Shown piece by piece: positions 35,120 to 45,127 of a stretch of DNA of 64,000 nucleotides (position 1 is the first letter of the stretch; each line of letters opens with the position of its first letter). The stretch covers positions 1 through 64,000 of the forward strand of contig JBAXQC010000002.1 in assembly GCA_037131955.1 (NCBI GenBank), read 5' to 3'. The notes under the pieces were generated by a model. That model was given only the letters and a program-made list of their open reading frames with translations. It ran no database searches and was not told the DNA's origin. The DNA is from CAIMMJ01 sp037131955 (GTDB lineage Bacteria; Bacteroidota; Bacteroidia; UBA4408). The position numbers were made by a program, and so were the translations under genes.

Positions 35120-36082
35120 TTATTTGAAATTAATTTCGGTGGCACCGTAACCAAATTTATTATAGTCTGCATCTTTGTGTTTTGCAAAACTGTAATCTTT
35201 TAATTTTTCTAAAATGTTATCTTTTAATACACCTTTTCCTACTCCGTGAATTATTATTAGTTTTTTGTATCCTTGAGAGAATGCAGTGGAAACATGTTTT
35301 TCAAATGCAATTAATTGAAAATTTAATTTCTCGCCAGCACTCATTCTGCTTGAGTTTTCTGTAAGTGCTTCAATGTGTAGATCAACTATTAATTCCTCTT
35401 TATAACCTGTTGTGGGAAGTTTAACAGTTTTGTTTTTAGATTGTGATTCTTCATTTATGTTGAGAAGATTTTTTTGGAGTAAATTATCGTTAATTACTTT
35501 TTCGTTTAGCAACATAATAAAAAATCCTGCCGTTGCAATTGAATGGTGATAGTTAGGCATTTCGTCTCCCAGCAAAATAGAATTGCCAATTTTTATAGTA
35601 TCTTCTATTAATACAAAAACATCGCTGGATTTTTCGGGAACCGGAAGAAGTTGAATTTTTATACTTTTTAAATCATTAAAGTTTTCTATCTCAAAAGAAT
35701 CTGAATTTGATGTTGCTTTAATTTGATTAAAAAATAATCTTTTGTTGTTGTTCTTTTCAGAAAAAAATAATGCAACTAAAAAATCGTAGCCACAATTATT
35801 AATGAGTTTAATTTTTTTTGTTCTGTTATTTTCTTCCTTTTCCGGAATAAATAAATACAAGGCTTTATCTAAGTTTATTGCTGTGTAATCTTTTTCTGGT
35901 GCAAAAACTTTTTGTGGTTCTTTTTCGCTAAAAATTTTTACAATTTTATTTACAGGTGTGGGCCAATCAAAGCCAGATTCATCCTCTACGATAGCTTCAT
36001 TTCCTCTAAAAGATTTTATAATTCCTTCGCCTTTAGATTCTAGAAACCTAACACGTTCGCCAATGTAAAAATGTGTGCTCAT
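35120..36082 (-). CDS. DUF2027 and Smr domain protein
   Basis: The 320 residues begin with a small beta-barrel (IGERVRFLESKGEGIIKSF), continue with a DUF2027 beta-sandwich (~70-190), and end in a Smr (MutS2 C-terminal) domain: DLHIEAL near 225-231, and IIHGVGKGVLKD. Smr domains act as nucleases on branched DNA or on stalled-ribosome mRNA. This three-part layout is characteristic of Bacteroidota. It converges with the sigma cassette and is 4 nt after the ICMT-like gene, with which it is probably cotranscribed. Confidence 0.9.
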   Translation of the reverse strand: MSTHFYIGERVRFLESKGEGIIKSFRGNEAIVEDESGFDWPTPVNKIVKIFSEKEPQKVFAPEKDYTAINLDKALYLFIPEKEENNRTKKIKLINNCGYDFLVALFFSEKNNNKRLFFNQIKATSNSDSFEIENFNDLKSIKIQLLPVPEKSSDVFVLIEDTIKIGNSILLGDEMPNYHHSIATAGFFIMLLNEKVINDNLLQKNLLNINEESQSKNKTVKLPTTGYKEELIVDLHIEALTENSSRMSAGEKLNFQLIAFEKHVSTAFSQGYKKLIIIHGVGKGVLKDNILEKLKDYSFAKHKDADYNKFGYGATEINFK

Positions 36083-36086
36083 TATT

Positions 36087-36833
36087 TTAGCTTCTGCTTG
36101 AATCAGAAAGTACGTGTGTAAATTTTTTCAAGAATTTTAAACTGGCAACCATTATAACTATTGGCACATTAATTTTTATGAGTAATTCTTGAGAAAAATT
36201 AAAACTTCCCGGAAAAAAAAATTGTCTTACTAAAATAATAAAATTAAAAGCAATTAATGTTGCCAAAACCCCTGAATACTCTCTTCTAAGAACTGCCTTT
36301 AATGAAAAATTCATTTCTGTTTTTTCATAATTTTTAAATGATGGTATAAATGCAGGTATTTTTAATGACCAATTGATGTATGTTTCACCGAACTTGCGTT
36401 CTAAAAATCTTTCCTCGGCAAACATTATTCTCTCGTAATACAAACAATAAAGCAAGCAAAACGAAAACAAAAACCAGATGTTAAAGGTAAAAATTACAAT
36501 TCCTAACCACATTAAAAAGTTTCCTAAATACAATGGATGCCTTAGCACAGAATATATGCCTTTGCTATTTAATTCTTCGGCCACCTGTTCTTTTGTATTT
36601 CTGCCGGATGTGCCTTTGGGCGTAATGCCAATAGTAATAGCTCTAATTACTAATCCTAGGAATGATACTACTATTGCAAAAATTGTAAACGCTAGGTAAA
36701 CTTCATTTGTTATCCACAAGTAGGAATTGAACTTTATTGCAGGGACTGCCAGTGCAAATAATAGCAAAGGTAATTGACCGCGGTATTTAAATAGCCACTT
36801 GCCCGATTCTTCCATTGAATGTAATAAAGCCAT
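36087..36833 (-). CDS. ICMT-like membrane methyltransferase (possible lipid A phosphate methyltransferase)
   Basis: The 248-residue membrane protein has about six hydrophobic segments and the isoprenylcysteine methyltransferase-like signature GIYSVLRHPLYLGNFL followed by ERFLERKFGETYINW. Bacteroidota and Leptospira homologues are described as lipid A 1-phosphate O-methyltransferases; that assignment is plausible here but not shown by the sequence. It is the first gene of a pair with DUF2027-Smr. Confidence 0.8.
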   Translation of the reverse strand: MALLHSMEESGKWLFKYRGQLPLLLFALAVPAIKFNSYLWITNEVYLAFTIFAIVVSFLGLVIRAITIGITPKGTSGRNTKEQVAEELNSKGIYSVLRHPLYLGNFLMWLGIVIFTFNIWFLFSFCLLYCLYYERIMFAEERFLERKFGETYINWSLKIPAFIPSFKNYEKTEMNFSLKAVLRREYSGVLATLIAFNFIILVRQFFFPGSFNFSQELLIKINVPIVIMVASLKFLKKFTHVLSDSSRS

Positions 36834-36911
36834 TAATTTTTATCGATTTAAATTTATTTTTTTATATTGCGATTGAATTTCACAAAAGTATCAATAAAGA
36901 ATTAATAAAAC

Positions 36912-37313
36912 ATGGCAAAGGCAAAATCAAAACCTGTTTATATAAAATTTGAAATGGAGTTTCCAATTCATGCTTCCAAAAGTAGTCTGTTTAGTTATTT
37001 ATCTACTCCGGGAGGCCTTTGCATGTGGTTTGCAGACAATGTTAATTTGCAGGATGAAAAATTTATTTTTTATTGGGAAGGAAATTCTCAGGAAGCTGAA
37101 ATACTCAGTAAAAAGGAAAATCAATTTATTAGATTTAGGTGGTTGCATGATCCCGATTATACATTTTTTGAATTTAAGATAAGTACAGATGAAATTACTG
37201 GAGACGTAGCACTTTTAGTTACCGACTTTGCTGAGGATGAGTCTGCTGTAGATAATGCAAAATTGTTATGGAAAAGTCAAATTGATGATTTACACCATGT
37301 TTTGGGTGCATAA
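36912..37313 (+). CDS. START-like (AHSA1/SRPBCC) domain protein
   Basis: The 133 residues fold as a helix-grip START-like domain (FEMEFPIHASKSSLFSYLSTPGGLCMWF as the opening pattern, WEGNSQEAEIL, LLVTDFAE). The family binds small hydrophobic ligands; this Bacteroidota subgroup has no assigned ligand. It starts the rightward stretch that leads to the LptF/G permease. Confidence 0.85.
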   Translation: MAKAKSKPVYIKFEMEFPIHASKSSLFSYLSTPGGLCMWFADNVNLQDEKFIFYWEGNSQEAEILSKKENQFIRFRWLHDPDYTFFEFKISTDEITGDVALLVTDFAEDESAVDNAKLLWKSQIDDLHHVLGA

Positions 37314-37321
37314 TTTGACCA

Positions 37322-37329
37322 TATTTTTG
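37322..37329 (+). promoter_or_regulatory. -7 promoter element TATTTTTG
   Basis: A TAnnTTTG match with TTTG at 37301-37304, 17 nt upstream, as a possible -33 element. It lies 24 nt before the TTG start of the LptF/G gene. Confidence 0.5.
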
Positions 37330-37353
37330 TCTCATTTTTTTAATTAAATTTTC

Positions 37354-38820
37354 TTGAAGACGATAGATAAATATATCTTAAAGGCATATTTAGCTCCTTT
37401 TTTCCTTACTTTTTTTGTTATACTTTTTGTATTGTTGATGCAGTTTGTTTGGAAATACATTGACGATCTTGTTGGCAAAGGACTGGAATGGTACATTATT
37501 TTAGAACTACTTTTTTACGTTTCTGCAACGCTTGTTCCTATGGCAATACCGCTAACAATTCTACTATCTTCAATAATGACTTTTGGAAATTTAGCCGAGA
37601 ATTATGAACTTACATCCCTTAAGGCAGCAGGAACTTCTTTACAAAGAATTTTTAGGCCATTGGTTTATTTTTCAGTGTTGCTCTCTGCCACTGTTTTTGT
37701 TTTTTCTAATTATATGTTACCGATTGCCAACTTAAAAATGGGCTCATTACTTTATGATATTTCCCACCAAAAACCTACACTTGAATTGCAAGAAGGAATT
37801 TTTTACAATGGAATTGAAAACTTTACAATAAAAATAAACAAGAAAAGTAAAGACGGAAAGAAACTTTTTGGTGTAATGATTTATGATCATACACAAAGAA
37901 ATGGAAATACAAAAGTTGTTGTTGCCAAAGAAGGCAAAATGGAACTTACAGGCGACGAAAGATTTTTAATGCTTACACTTTACAATGGCACCAACTACGA
38001 AGAAGTAAAAAACAACAACGATAGAAAGGAGTTTTTACCATTTTTACGGACATCTTTTTCTGAGCAAGTTATAAGAATGGATTTGTCTGATTTTAAAATG
38101 ACCAGAAGTAACGAGGAACTTTTTAAAGATCATTACGCCATGCTTAATGTAAATCAATTGCTGGCAGCAGCAGATTCCGATAAAGTTGATTTAGTGAAGC
38201 GGAAAAGAAATTTTTACAACATTCTAAAGGGTTTTTTACATTTTGATTCATACAGAACACAAGAACAAACTTTTCCATTTAATATAGATTCTGTATATCC
38301 TAATGCAATAAAATTTACGAATTACTCTCCTGAAATAATTTTAAAAAATTTAAGCAAGGAGAAAAAACAAGAAATAAAAAACAATGCCGAAAATTTTGCA
38401 AGGAACAATTTATCGTATGTAGAAAGTACCAATATGGAGTATGAGATGGTAACACAAAATACAAACAGGTATATGATAGAATTTCATAAGAAGTTTACAC
38501 TTTCTTTTGCCTGCTTGGTATTATTTTTTATTGGAGCACCTTTGGGAGCAATAATAAAAAAGGGTGGGTTAGGAATGCCTATGGTTGTAAGTGTTTTATT
38601 CTTTTTGATTTTTCATGTAATTTCTATTGTTGGCGAAAAATCTTCTAAAGTAGGTGTTATGGAGCCATGGTTAGGGGCTTGGTTGGCAACACTAGTTCTG
38701 TTTCCTATGGGAATTTTTCTAACTTACAAAGCAACCCGAGATTCAAATTTATTTAACAGTGATATGTATTTTACGTTCTTAAAAAAAATTAGAGTTTATT
38801 TTGTAAAACAAAAACACTAA
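37354..38820 (+). CDS. LptF/LptG family lipopolysaccharide export permease
   Basis: The 488-residue protein has three N-terminal membrane segments (~12-32, 52-82, 100-125), a large periplasmic beta-jellyroll domain (~130-380) and three C-terminal segments, the YjgP/YjgQ layout. Motifs include YLAPFFLTFFVI, PLTILLSSIMTFG and GAPLGAIIKKGGLGMP. With LptB and LptC it would extract LPS from the inner membrane. The start is TTG at 37354, giving MKTIDKYILKAYL; no ATG is near. Whether it is LptF or LptG cannot be told. Confidence 0.92.
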   Translation: MKTIDKYILKAYLAPFFLTFFVILFVLLMQFVWKYIDDLVGKGLEWYIILELLFYVSATLVPMAIPLTILLSSIMTFGNLAENYELTSLKAAGTSLQRIFRPLVYFSVLLSATVFVFSNYMLPIANLKMGSLLYDISHQKPTLELQEGIFYNGIENFTIKINKKSKDGKKLFGVMIYDHTQRNGNTKVVVAKEGKMELTGDERFLMLTLYNGTNYEEVKNNNDRKEFLPFLRTSFSEQVIRMDLSDFKMTRSNEELFKDHYAMLNVNQLLAAADSDKVDLVKRKRNFYNILKGFLHFDSYRTQEQTFPFNIDSVYPNAIKFTNYSPEIILKNLSKEKKQEIKNNAENFARNNLSYVESTNMEYEMVTQNTNRYMIEFHKKFTLSFACLVLFFIGAPLGAIIKKGGLGMPMVVSVLFFLIFHVISIVGEKSSKVGVMEPWLGAWLATLVLFPMGIFLTYKATRDSNLFNSDMYFTFLKKIRVYFVKQKH

Positions 38821-38823
38821 TAT

Positions 38824-40119
38824 TTAATCTCCCGTTTCCCAGAATTTTAATAATCTATTCCGTAAGTGTATTGTATTGTGATACAATGTTGGATTTTTTC
38901 TCTTCAATACAAAAAATCTAAGAACTCCTAAAAATTTTTTAAACTGCTCAAAATACATAAGCGAAAAATAACCTAAGACAGGGATTGCAATAAAAAAATA
39001 CCAAAAATAATTGTCAAAAAAACTACTAATGAATATCATAAATACTTGATGGTAAATAATGTAGAAAAATACGCCAATCCCTAGATTAACTGAAAGAAAA
39101 AAATCACTAATTTTTACAATCTTTTTAGTGATGTAAAATGGAACTTTATAAGGTATAAAATTTAATACTATTCCGGCAATAAACAATGGAGACGATACTG
39201 AAAGTAAAATAAAATTTAAAAGTAAATATCCCATAGAGTTAGAGTGGTGCTTTCTTACAACCCAATCTTTTATTTTAAGTTTTTTGAGTAATGAAAAATA
39301 CTCAGATGAAATTTCTTTTACCTCGGGGAGATTTATTTTTTTTACCCAGTTATTAAATTTTTCAGAAATGTTTCTATAATCGCCGGAGTGATATTTGTGT
39401 TTTAAAATTTCATTTATTTGTTCAAATAGTATTTCATTTTCTTTTTCTTCTACTATTACTAATAACTCTTTTAAATTGCTGTATACGTCATTGCTTATTG
39501 ATGTATAACTTTTTTGTTTGTCTGCTAAATAAGCTTCTCTGTAATTTTTAACATCAATGGGTTTTCCAATATTTAAAAACAACTCACCTCTAAATTTTGT
39601 AAAGTTTAAATAATTTATTCCCACAGGTAAAATACATATTTCCGATTGAAAGTTATTTTTTTCTTCGGCTAAAAAAGCAATTCTTGCTATTCCTTTTTTT
39701 AGTTTTCTCAACCTTTTTTCTTGCACACAGTTTCCTTCCGGAAAAATTAAAAGGGGCTTGTTATGTTCTAATACCTGAATACATTTATTGAAAGATTCTT
39801 CGTTTTTATGAAGATGTTCAGCTCCTTCTTGAAGTCTAAATATGGGCAAGACATTAAACTTACTTAAAAAAAATCTATTTATTGAAGATTTAAAAACATC
39901 TCCTCTAGCCAAAGAATAGATGTTCTCAAAAAATACAAAATGGAAAATTATTGCATCTAAGAAAGCATTTGTATGATTTGCTGCAATTATAACTGGGCGA
40001 TTTCTTGGATAATTTTTTAGTCCTTTTACTCTTATTCGCTTAAGAAAAATTCTATACCCAATAAAAACTACTGCAAAACAAACTATATATATGATACTAA
40101 TTCTAACTTTTTTAATCAT
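38824..40119 (-). CDS. PlsC-like glycerophosphate acyltransferase
   Basis: The catalytic H-x4-D motif is H49-TNAF-D54, and the second block FPEGNC with the downstream KLKKGIARIA fits 1-acyl-sn-glycerol-3-phosphate acyltransferases. The 431-residue length exceeds that of PlsC (~245): the extra C-terminal part has about three or four membrane segments (SMGYLLLNFILLSVS, FFIAIPVLGYFSLMY). The acceptor may be a lysophospholipid or another lipid. It converges tail to tail with the LptF/G gene (3 nt between). Confidence 0.88.
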   Translation of the reverse strand: MIKKVRISIIYIVCFAVVFIGYRIFLKRIRVKGLKNYPRNRPVIIAANHTNAFLDAIIFHFVFFENIYSLARGDVFKSSINRFFLSKFNVLPIFRLQEGAEHLHKNEESFNKCIQVLEHNKPLLIFPEGNCVQEKRLRKLKKGIARIAFLAEEKNNFQSEICILPVGINYLNFTKFRGELFLNIGKPIDVKNYREAYLADKQKSYTSISNDVYSNLKELLVIVEEKENEILFEQINEILKHKYHSGDYRNISEKFNNWVKKINLPEVKEISSEYFSLLKKLKIKDWVVRKHHSNSMGYLLLNFILLSVSSPLFIAGIVLNFIPYKVPFYITKKIVKISDFFLSVNLGIGVFFYIIYHQVFMIFISSFFDNYFWYFFIAIPVLGYFSLMYFEQFKKFLGVLRFFVLKRKNPTLYHNTIHLRNRLLKFWETGD

Positions 40120-40245
40120 TAATTAGGGATACAGTTGGCATAAAGTAAAGCACAATGATATAAAATTCAAAATTCAATCTGCTATTGAATTTAAAATTGT
40201 AATTATTTCTGCATAAAATATTCTTTAGAATTTGCTTAACATGAT

Positions 40246-40253
40246 TAATTTTG
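40246..40253 (+). promoter_or_regulatory. -7 promoter element TAATTTTG
   Basis: A perfect TAnnTTTG, 14 nt before the ligA ATG at 40268. It lies downstream of the alternative TTG (40232), which rules that start out. Confidence 0.55.
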
Positions 40254-40267
40254 GAAACAAATATTTT

Positions 40268-42286
40268 ATGACAAAAGAAGAAGCACTCTACAAAATAAAT
40301 TATCTAAGTAAAGAAATAGAAACTCACAATTACAACTATTATAATTTATCAGCACCAATCATTTCTGATTTTGAGTTTGATAAATTACTACTTCAGCTTC
40401 AAAATTTAGAGTTGGAATTTCCTGAGTTTTCATTTGATACCAGTCCAACAAAAAGGGTAGGAGGCACAATTACCAAGGAATTTAAATCTGTTGAGCATAA
40501 ATATCCCATGCTATCGCTTGGCAATACTTACACTAAAGGAGAGTTGCAGGAATTTGATGAAAGGGTAGCAAAAGCACTTCCCAATCAATCTTACGAATAC
40601 ATTTGCGAATTAAAATACGATGGCGTTGCTGTTGGTATTTCATACAAAGATGGTAAGTTGGTTTTAGGTGCAACCAGAGGAGATGGTAGTGTTGGTGACG
40701 ATGTTACAGAAAATATTAAAACAATAAAAACAATACCTCTTCAATTGCGAACGGCTAATTTTCCTGTAGAATTTGAAATTAGAGGAGAAGTGATGCTCAC
40801 AAAAAAAGCGTTTGAAAAAATAAATTTAGAACGAGAGGACATTGGCGAAGTACCTTTGGCAAACCCAAGAAATGCGGCATCAGGAACATTAAAGATGCAG
40901 GATTCTTCTGTTGTGGCTAAACGAAATTTAACTTGTTTTTTATATTTTGTGTATACCCAAAATCAAATTTTTTCTACTCATTTAGAGAGTTTGCAAGCCG
41001 CAAGAGAATGGGGTTTTAATGTGCCTAAACATGTTCAAAAATGTTCAACTATTCATCAAGTTTTTGATTTTATTGAATATTGGAATACGGAAAGAAAAAA
41101 GCTAGATTTTGATATTGATGGAATTGTAATTAAAGTAAATTCATACCAACAACAAAAAGTGTTAGGATTTACAGCAAAGTCTCCTAAATGGGCGATTTCC
41201 TATAAATTTAAGGCAGAACAAGCAAGAACAAAATTACTTTCCATAGAGTTTCAAGTAGGAAGAACCGGAGCAATAACTCCTGTTGCAAACTTGGCGCCAG
41301 TGAAACTTGCGGGCACAACAGTAAAAAGAGCTTCGCTCCACAATGCCGATATTATTGAAGCGCTGGAGGTAAGAATAAATGATGAAGTAATTATTGAAAA
41401 AGGCGGCGAAATAATTCCAAAAATTGTAGGGGTAGACAAGAGTAAAAGAGATTTACTAAGTGAGGAATTTAAGTATGCATCACATTGCCCAATTTGCCAT
41501 ACGCCTTTAGAAAGGAAAGAAGAAGAAGCCAATCATTTTTGCCCCAATGAACTTGGTTGTCCACCACAGCTAAAAGGTAAAATTGTACATTTCGTTAGTC
41601 GCAAAGCCATGAACATTGATAGCATTGGCGAAGAAACTGTTGAGTTATTGTTTTCAAACAATTTGGTAAAAAATTATTCTGATTTATATTCATTAAAAAA
41701 AGAAGATTTAATACACTTAGAGAGAATGGCCGAGAAATCTGCCGAAAATATAATTTCAGGAATTAATCTATCCAAATTAATCCCATTTGAAAGGGTATTG
41801 TTTGCTTTGGGAATAAGGCATGTTGGGGAGACTGTTGCTAAAAAACTGGCAATTCATTTTAAAAATATTGATGCAATAGCTGCTGCATCTTATGAACATT
41901 TGATAAATGTTGAAGAGATAGGAGAAAAAATAGCTTTATCAGTAATAAAATTTTTTGATAACAATTTGAACAAACAAATCGTGTTAAAGCTAAAAGAATG
42001 TGGATTGCAAATGCAAATCGATGAGTCTAAAAATATTATTTTATCCGATAAGTTAAAAGACAAAATAATTGTAGTAAGCGGATCTTTTGCTAATTTTAGT
42101 AGAGACGGAATAAAAGATGAAATTATTAAACATGGTGGCAAAGTTGCTTCGTCTATATCGGGCAATACTTCATTGGTTGTGGCAGGCGATAAAATGGGTC
42201 CGGAGAAATTGAAAAAGGCAGAAAAGCTAAACGTTACAGTAATTTCTGAAGAGGAATTTATAAAACTTATAGGTTATGGTACTTAA
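40268..42286 (+). CDS. ligA: NAD-dependent DNA ligase
   Basis: LigA seals nicks in replication and repair using NAD. From the ATG at 40268 the protein has 672 residues, the family length. It shows domain Ia, the adenylation domain with nucleophile K116 in LKYDG, the OB-fold, the Cys4 zinc finger (CPICHTPL ... HFCPNELGCPP), the HhH repeats (FALGIRHVGETVAKKL) and a C-terminal BRCT domain (VVSGSFANFSRDGIKDEI). It leads an operon with the DUF6913-like gene, dapA and a deacetylase. Confidence 0.97.
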   Translation: MTKEEALYKINYLSKEIETHNYNYYNLSAPIISDFEFDKLLLQLQNLELEFPEFSFDTSPTKRVGGTITKEFKSVEHKYPMLSLGNTYTKGELQEFDERVAKALPNQSYEYICELKYDGVAVGISYKDGKLVLGATRGDGSVGDDVTENIKTIKTIPLQLRTANFPVEFEIRGEVMLTKKAFEKINLEREDIGEVPLANPRNAASGTLKMQDSSVVAKRNLTCFLYFVYTQNQIFSTHLESLQAAREWGFNVPKHVQKCSTIHQVFDFIEYWNTERKKLDFDIDGIVIKVNSYQQQKVLGFTAKSPKWAISYKFKAEQARTKLLSIEFQVGRTGAITPVANLAPVKLAGTTVKRASLHNADIIEALEVRINDEVIIEKGGEIIPKIVGVDKSKRDLLSEEFKYASHCPICHTPLERKEEEANHFCPNELGCPPQLKGKIVHFVSRKAMNIDSIGEETVELLFSNNLVKNYSDLYSLKKEDLIHLERMAEKSAENIISGINLSKLIPFERVLFALGIRHVGETVAKKLAIHFKNIDAIAAASYEHLINVEEIGEKIALSVIKFFDNNLNKQIVLKLKECGLQMQIDESKNIILSDKLKDKIIVVSGSFANFSRDGIKDEIIKHGGKVASSISGNTSLVVAGDKMGPEKLKKAEKLNVTVISEEEFIKLIGYGT

Positions 42287-42839
42287 AAAAGCAAAATTAA
42301 AGGCGGCAGATTTTTTTTTAAGAAAATTGGCAAAAGAAAAAAAGAGAAAGCCAATAGCAGTAGGAATAGATCAAGCAAAAAGTATTGGGATTATTTTTGA
42401 TGCCAGCGAAAAAGAAAATTTAGAAATAATAAAAAAATATGTTTCAAGTTTAAAAGAAGAAAAAAAGAAAGTTCAGGTTTTAGGGTATTATAATCTAAAA
42501 GAGTTGCCATTTGAGTTAAATTCTAAATTAGATTACGATTATTTTTCTAAAAAAGACGTAAACTGGCATTTAAGACCCAATAATGCTGTTATCACAAATT
42601 TTGCCAACGAGCCTTTTGATATTCTTCTAAATTTAACTACTGATATTGTTTTGCCAATTCAGTATGTATTTGTGAATTCTAAGGCAAATTTTAAAATTGG
42701 AAGAGCAAGCGCTAAGCATTTGCCCTTTTATGATTTATCTATTGAGGCAAAAGAAGAATCCGGTTTAAAACAATTAATTGATATTTTTACCAAATATCTA
42801 AAAATGATACATTCTAAAAATCAACAGAGCCTAATTTAA
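42276..42839 (+). CDS. DUF6913-like protein of unknown function
   Basis: The 187-residue, strongly basic, probably cytosolic protein overlaps ligA by 11 nt. It has a Rossmann-like series of strands (SIGIIFDASEKENLEII, KVQVLGYYN, FDILLNLT) as in a small Bacteroidota family of unknown role usually found next to dapA. No catalytic motif is recognised. Confidence 0.8.
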   Translation: MVLKKAKLKAADFFLRKLAKEKKRKPIAVGIDQAKSIGIIFDASEKENLEIIKKYVSSLKEEKKKVQVLGYYNLKELPFELNSKLDYDYFSKKDVNWHLRPNNAVITNFANEPFDILLNLTTDIVLPIQYVFVNSKANFKIGRASAKHLPFYDLSIEAKEESGLKQLIDIFTKYLKMIHSKNQQSLI

Positions 42840-42851
42840 AACAGTATAAAA

Positions 42852-43733
42852 ATGAAAAAATTTAATTTCAAAGGCACAGGAGTGGCCATTGTTACTCCGT
42901 TTACTAGCAAAGGAAATATTGATAACAAAGGACTAAAGAAATTGGTGAATCATTTAATAAATGGCAACGTTGATTATATTGTGGCATTGGGCACAACCGG
43001 TGAGGCGGCTACTTTAAATAAGGAGGAAAAGAAAGAGGTTGTTCAATTAGTTTTAGAATATACCAATGAAAGAGTGCCAGTTGTATTAGGTTTGGGAGGG
43101 AATAATACTTCCGAAGTTTGTAACGATTTTAAGCTGTACGATTTCAAAAATATTTCTGCAATATTATCTGTTTCTCCTTTTTATAATAAACCCAATCAAA
43201 AAGGAATTGTTGAGCATTACAAACAAATATCCAACGTTTCTCCAGTTCCCATTATTCTCTACAATGTTCCTTCAAGAACAGGTTCTAACTTAAATGCGGA
43301 CACCACTTTGCAATTGGCAAATGAATTTAAAAATATTAGAGCAATTAAAGAAGCATCAGGAAATATAGAACAGTGCATGAGAATAATTGCAAATAAACCA
43401 AAGAATTTTGAATTGATAAGTGGTGATGATAATCTTACATTTCCTTTGATGGCTTGTGGAGCAGGCGGGGTAATATCCGTTGCTGCTATGGTTTATCCCG
43501 ATAAATTTTCTACAATGATCAACCATTGTTTAAAAGGGGAATTTCAAAAAGCTTTAAAGTTACATTATCAAATAATGCCTGTTACAGATTTGCTTTTTGC
43601 GGATGGAAATCCCGGTGGAGTAAAAGAAGCCTTAAATATTTTAGGTATTTGTGAACCTTATCTTCGTTTGCCTTTATATGCACCCAATAAACTTGTTGTA
43701 GAAAGCTTAAAAAAATTAGTAAACAAAAAATAA
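42852..43733 (+). CDS. dapA: 4-hydroxy-tetrahydrodipicolinate synthase
   Basis: DapA condenses pyruvate and aspartate semialdehyde in lysine/diaminopimelate synthesis. The 293 residues carry the Schiff-base lysine K166 (IRAIKEASGN), the catalytic Tyr137 in YNVPSRTG with Arg142, and the GTTGEAATL loop at 48-56. It lies 12 nt after the DUF6913-like gene. The product feeds peptidoglycan, in line with the wall-related deacetylase that follows. Confidence 0.96.
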   Translation: MKKFNFKGTGVAIVTPFTSKGNIDNKGLKKLVNHLINGNVDYIVALGTTGEAATLNKEEKKEVVQLVLEYTNERVPVVLGLGGNNTSEVCNDFKLYDFKNISAILSVSPFYNKPNQKGIVEHYKQISNVSPVPIILYNVPSRTGSNLNADTTLQLANEFKNIRAIKEASGNIEQCMRIIANKPKNFELISGDDNLTFPLMACGAGGVISVAAMVYPDKFSTMINHCLKGEFQKALKLHYQIMPVTDLLFADGNPGGVKEALNILGICEPYLRLPLYAPNKLVVESLKKLVNKK

Positions 43734-43739
43734 GTTTAA

Positions 43740-45047
43740 ATGCTTTTTTATTCGCCAACACTTTCGCCAAGAATAAGGTATATTGTAAATTATCTATTGC
43801 ATGACATTGTTGGAATTACAAAAGTAGATTTTACTTCAAGTATAAATGAAGCCGAATCGTATACCGGTGGAATTATTAACTACTCTAATTACCAGCTAAA
43901 AAATAAAAACTATTGGATTACTCCACATGGATTGCTTAATGAAAGCGGCGTTAGAGGAATAGAAATATATTTTGAGAAGTGGGAAGAATTGCCATCTTTT
44001 TTTGTAGCCAAAAGAAACAACCAAACTTTTTTTGATGTGTTTGCAGCTTCATTTTATTTGGTTTCTCGCTACGAAGAATATTTGCCAACAATTAGAGACA
44101 AATACGATAGATTTGATGCTGCACAAAGCATTGCACACAAGGGTGGATTTTTGCGAACGGCAATAGTAAACCGTTGGGGAATAAAATTAAGAGAACATCT
44201 ATTGCACTTGTTTCCCAATTTAGAAATAAACTATCCTGTTTATTCTTACACTTCAACAATTGATGTGGATAATGCTTATGCATACAAAGGTAAAGGATCA
44301 ATGAGAACTTTGGGAGCAATAGCAAAATCAATAATAACAGGAGATGTGGAGGATTTTATTACGCGGTTTAAAGTATTACTTAAATTAAAACAAGACCCTT
44401 ATGATACCTATCAATTTTTAGAAAATATTCATAAAAAATTTTCTTTACGACCAATATTTTTTTTCTTATTTGCTGATTATTCTACCAATGATAAAAATTT
44501 GCCGGTGGATAATCATTCATTTATTAAACTTATTAAATCTATTGCAGATCATGCAGAAATTGGAATTCACCCTTCATTTGAATCTAATAAATATCCTTAT
44601 AAATTAGAAAAAGAAATAAAAAATTTATCTAAAGTATTTCACAAAGAAATTACAAAGAGCCGCCAACATTTTTTAAAATTAAGTTTTCCCGAAACCTACA
44701 AGCAGTTAATAGAATTAGATATAGAAGAAGATTATACCATGGGTTATGCCTCTGATGTTGGATTTAGAGCAGGAACATGTACACCATTTTATTTTTATGA
44801 TTTGGATTTAGAAATAGAAACAAAACTTAAAATATTTCCATTTCAAATTATGGAAGCAACTTTGTTGTATTATTTAAAATTAAATCCTGAAAATTCTATT
44901 GAACTCTGCAAACAAATTATTAAAGAAGTAAAAGAGGTAAATGGATCCTTATATACACTATGGCACAACGAAACTGTTAGTGAATATAGACAATGGAAAA
45001 ATTGGAAAAGGGTATTTGTGGAAACGGTAAAGTATTCTACTAAATGA
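43740..45047 (+). CDS. polysaccharide deacetylase-like protein with DUF7033 domain
   Basis: The 435-residue protein has an N-terminal DUF7033-like region (~1-150; FFDVFAASFYLVSRYEEYL, HKGGFLRTAIV) and a C-terminal carbohydrate esterase 4-like barrel (TSTIDVDNAYAY, EIGIHPSFESN, DVGFRAGTCTPF, LWHNETVSEY). The Asp and His residues correspond to metal ligands of the deacetylase fold. The substrate is unknown. It has no signal peptide. It is 6 nt after dapA and ends the operon. Confidence 0.85.
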   Translation: MLFYSPTLSPRIRYIVNYLLHDIVGITKVDFTSSINEAESYTGGIINYSNYQLKNKNYWITPHGLLNESGVRGIEIYFEKWEELPSFFVAKRNNQTFFDVFAASFYLVSRYEEYLPTIRDKYDRFDAAQSIAHKGGFLRTAIVNRWGIKLREHLLHLFPNLEINYPVYSYTSTIDVDNAYAYKGKGSMRTLGAIAKSIITGDVEDFITRFKVLLKLKQDPYDTYQFLENIHKKFSLRPIFFFLFADYSTNDKNLPVDNHSFIKLIKSIADHAEIGIHPSFESNKYPYKLEKEIKNLSKVFHKEITKSRQHFLKLSFPETYKQLIELDIEEDYTMGYASDVGFRAGTCTPFYFYDLDLEIETKLKIFPFQIMEATLLYYLKLNPENSIELCKQIIKEVKEVNGSLYTLWHNETVSEYRQWKNWKRVFVETVKYSTK

Positions 45048-45091
45048 TAGTTTTGAAGGATTAAATATTTTTTTTACCTGATTAAAAGCAC

Positions 45092-45099
45092 TATGTTTG
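45092..45099 (+). promoter_or_regulatory. -7 promoter element TATGTTTG
   Basis: A TAnnTTTG match, 28 nt before the DUF885 ATG. The -33 element is not clear. Confidence 0.4.
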
Positions 45100-45127
45100 G
45101 TCTTGATAAGTCTTTTACAATTTATAA

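Noticed and set aside
40232..40267. N-terminal extension of LigA from TTG 40232
   Set aside because: The promoter element at 40246-40253 lies downstream of it; LigA homologues start at the ATG 40268.
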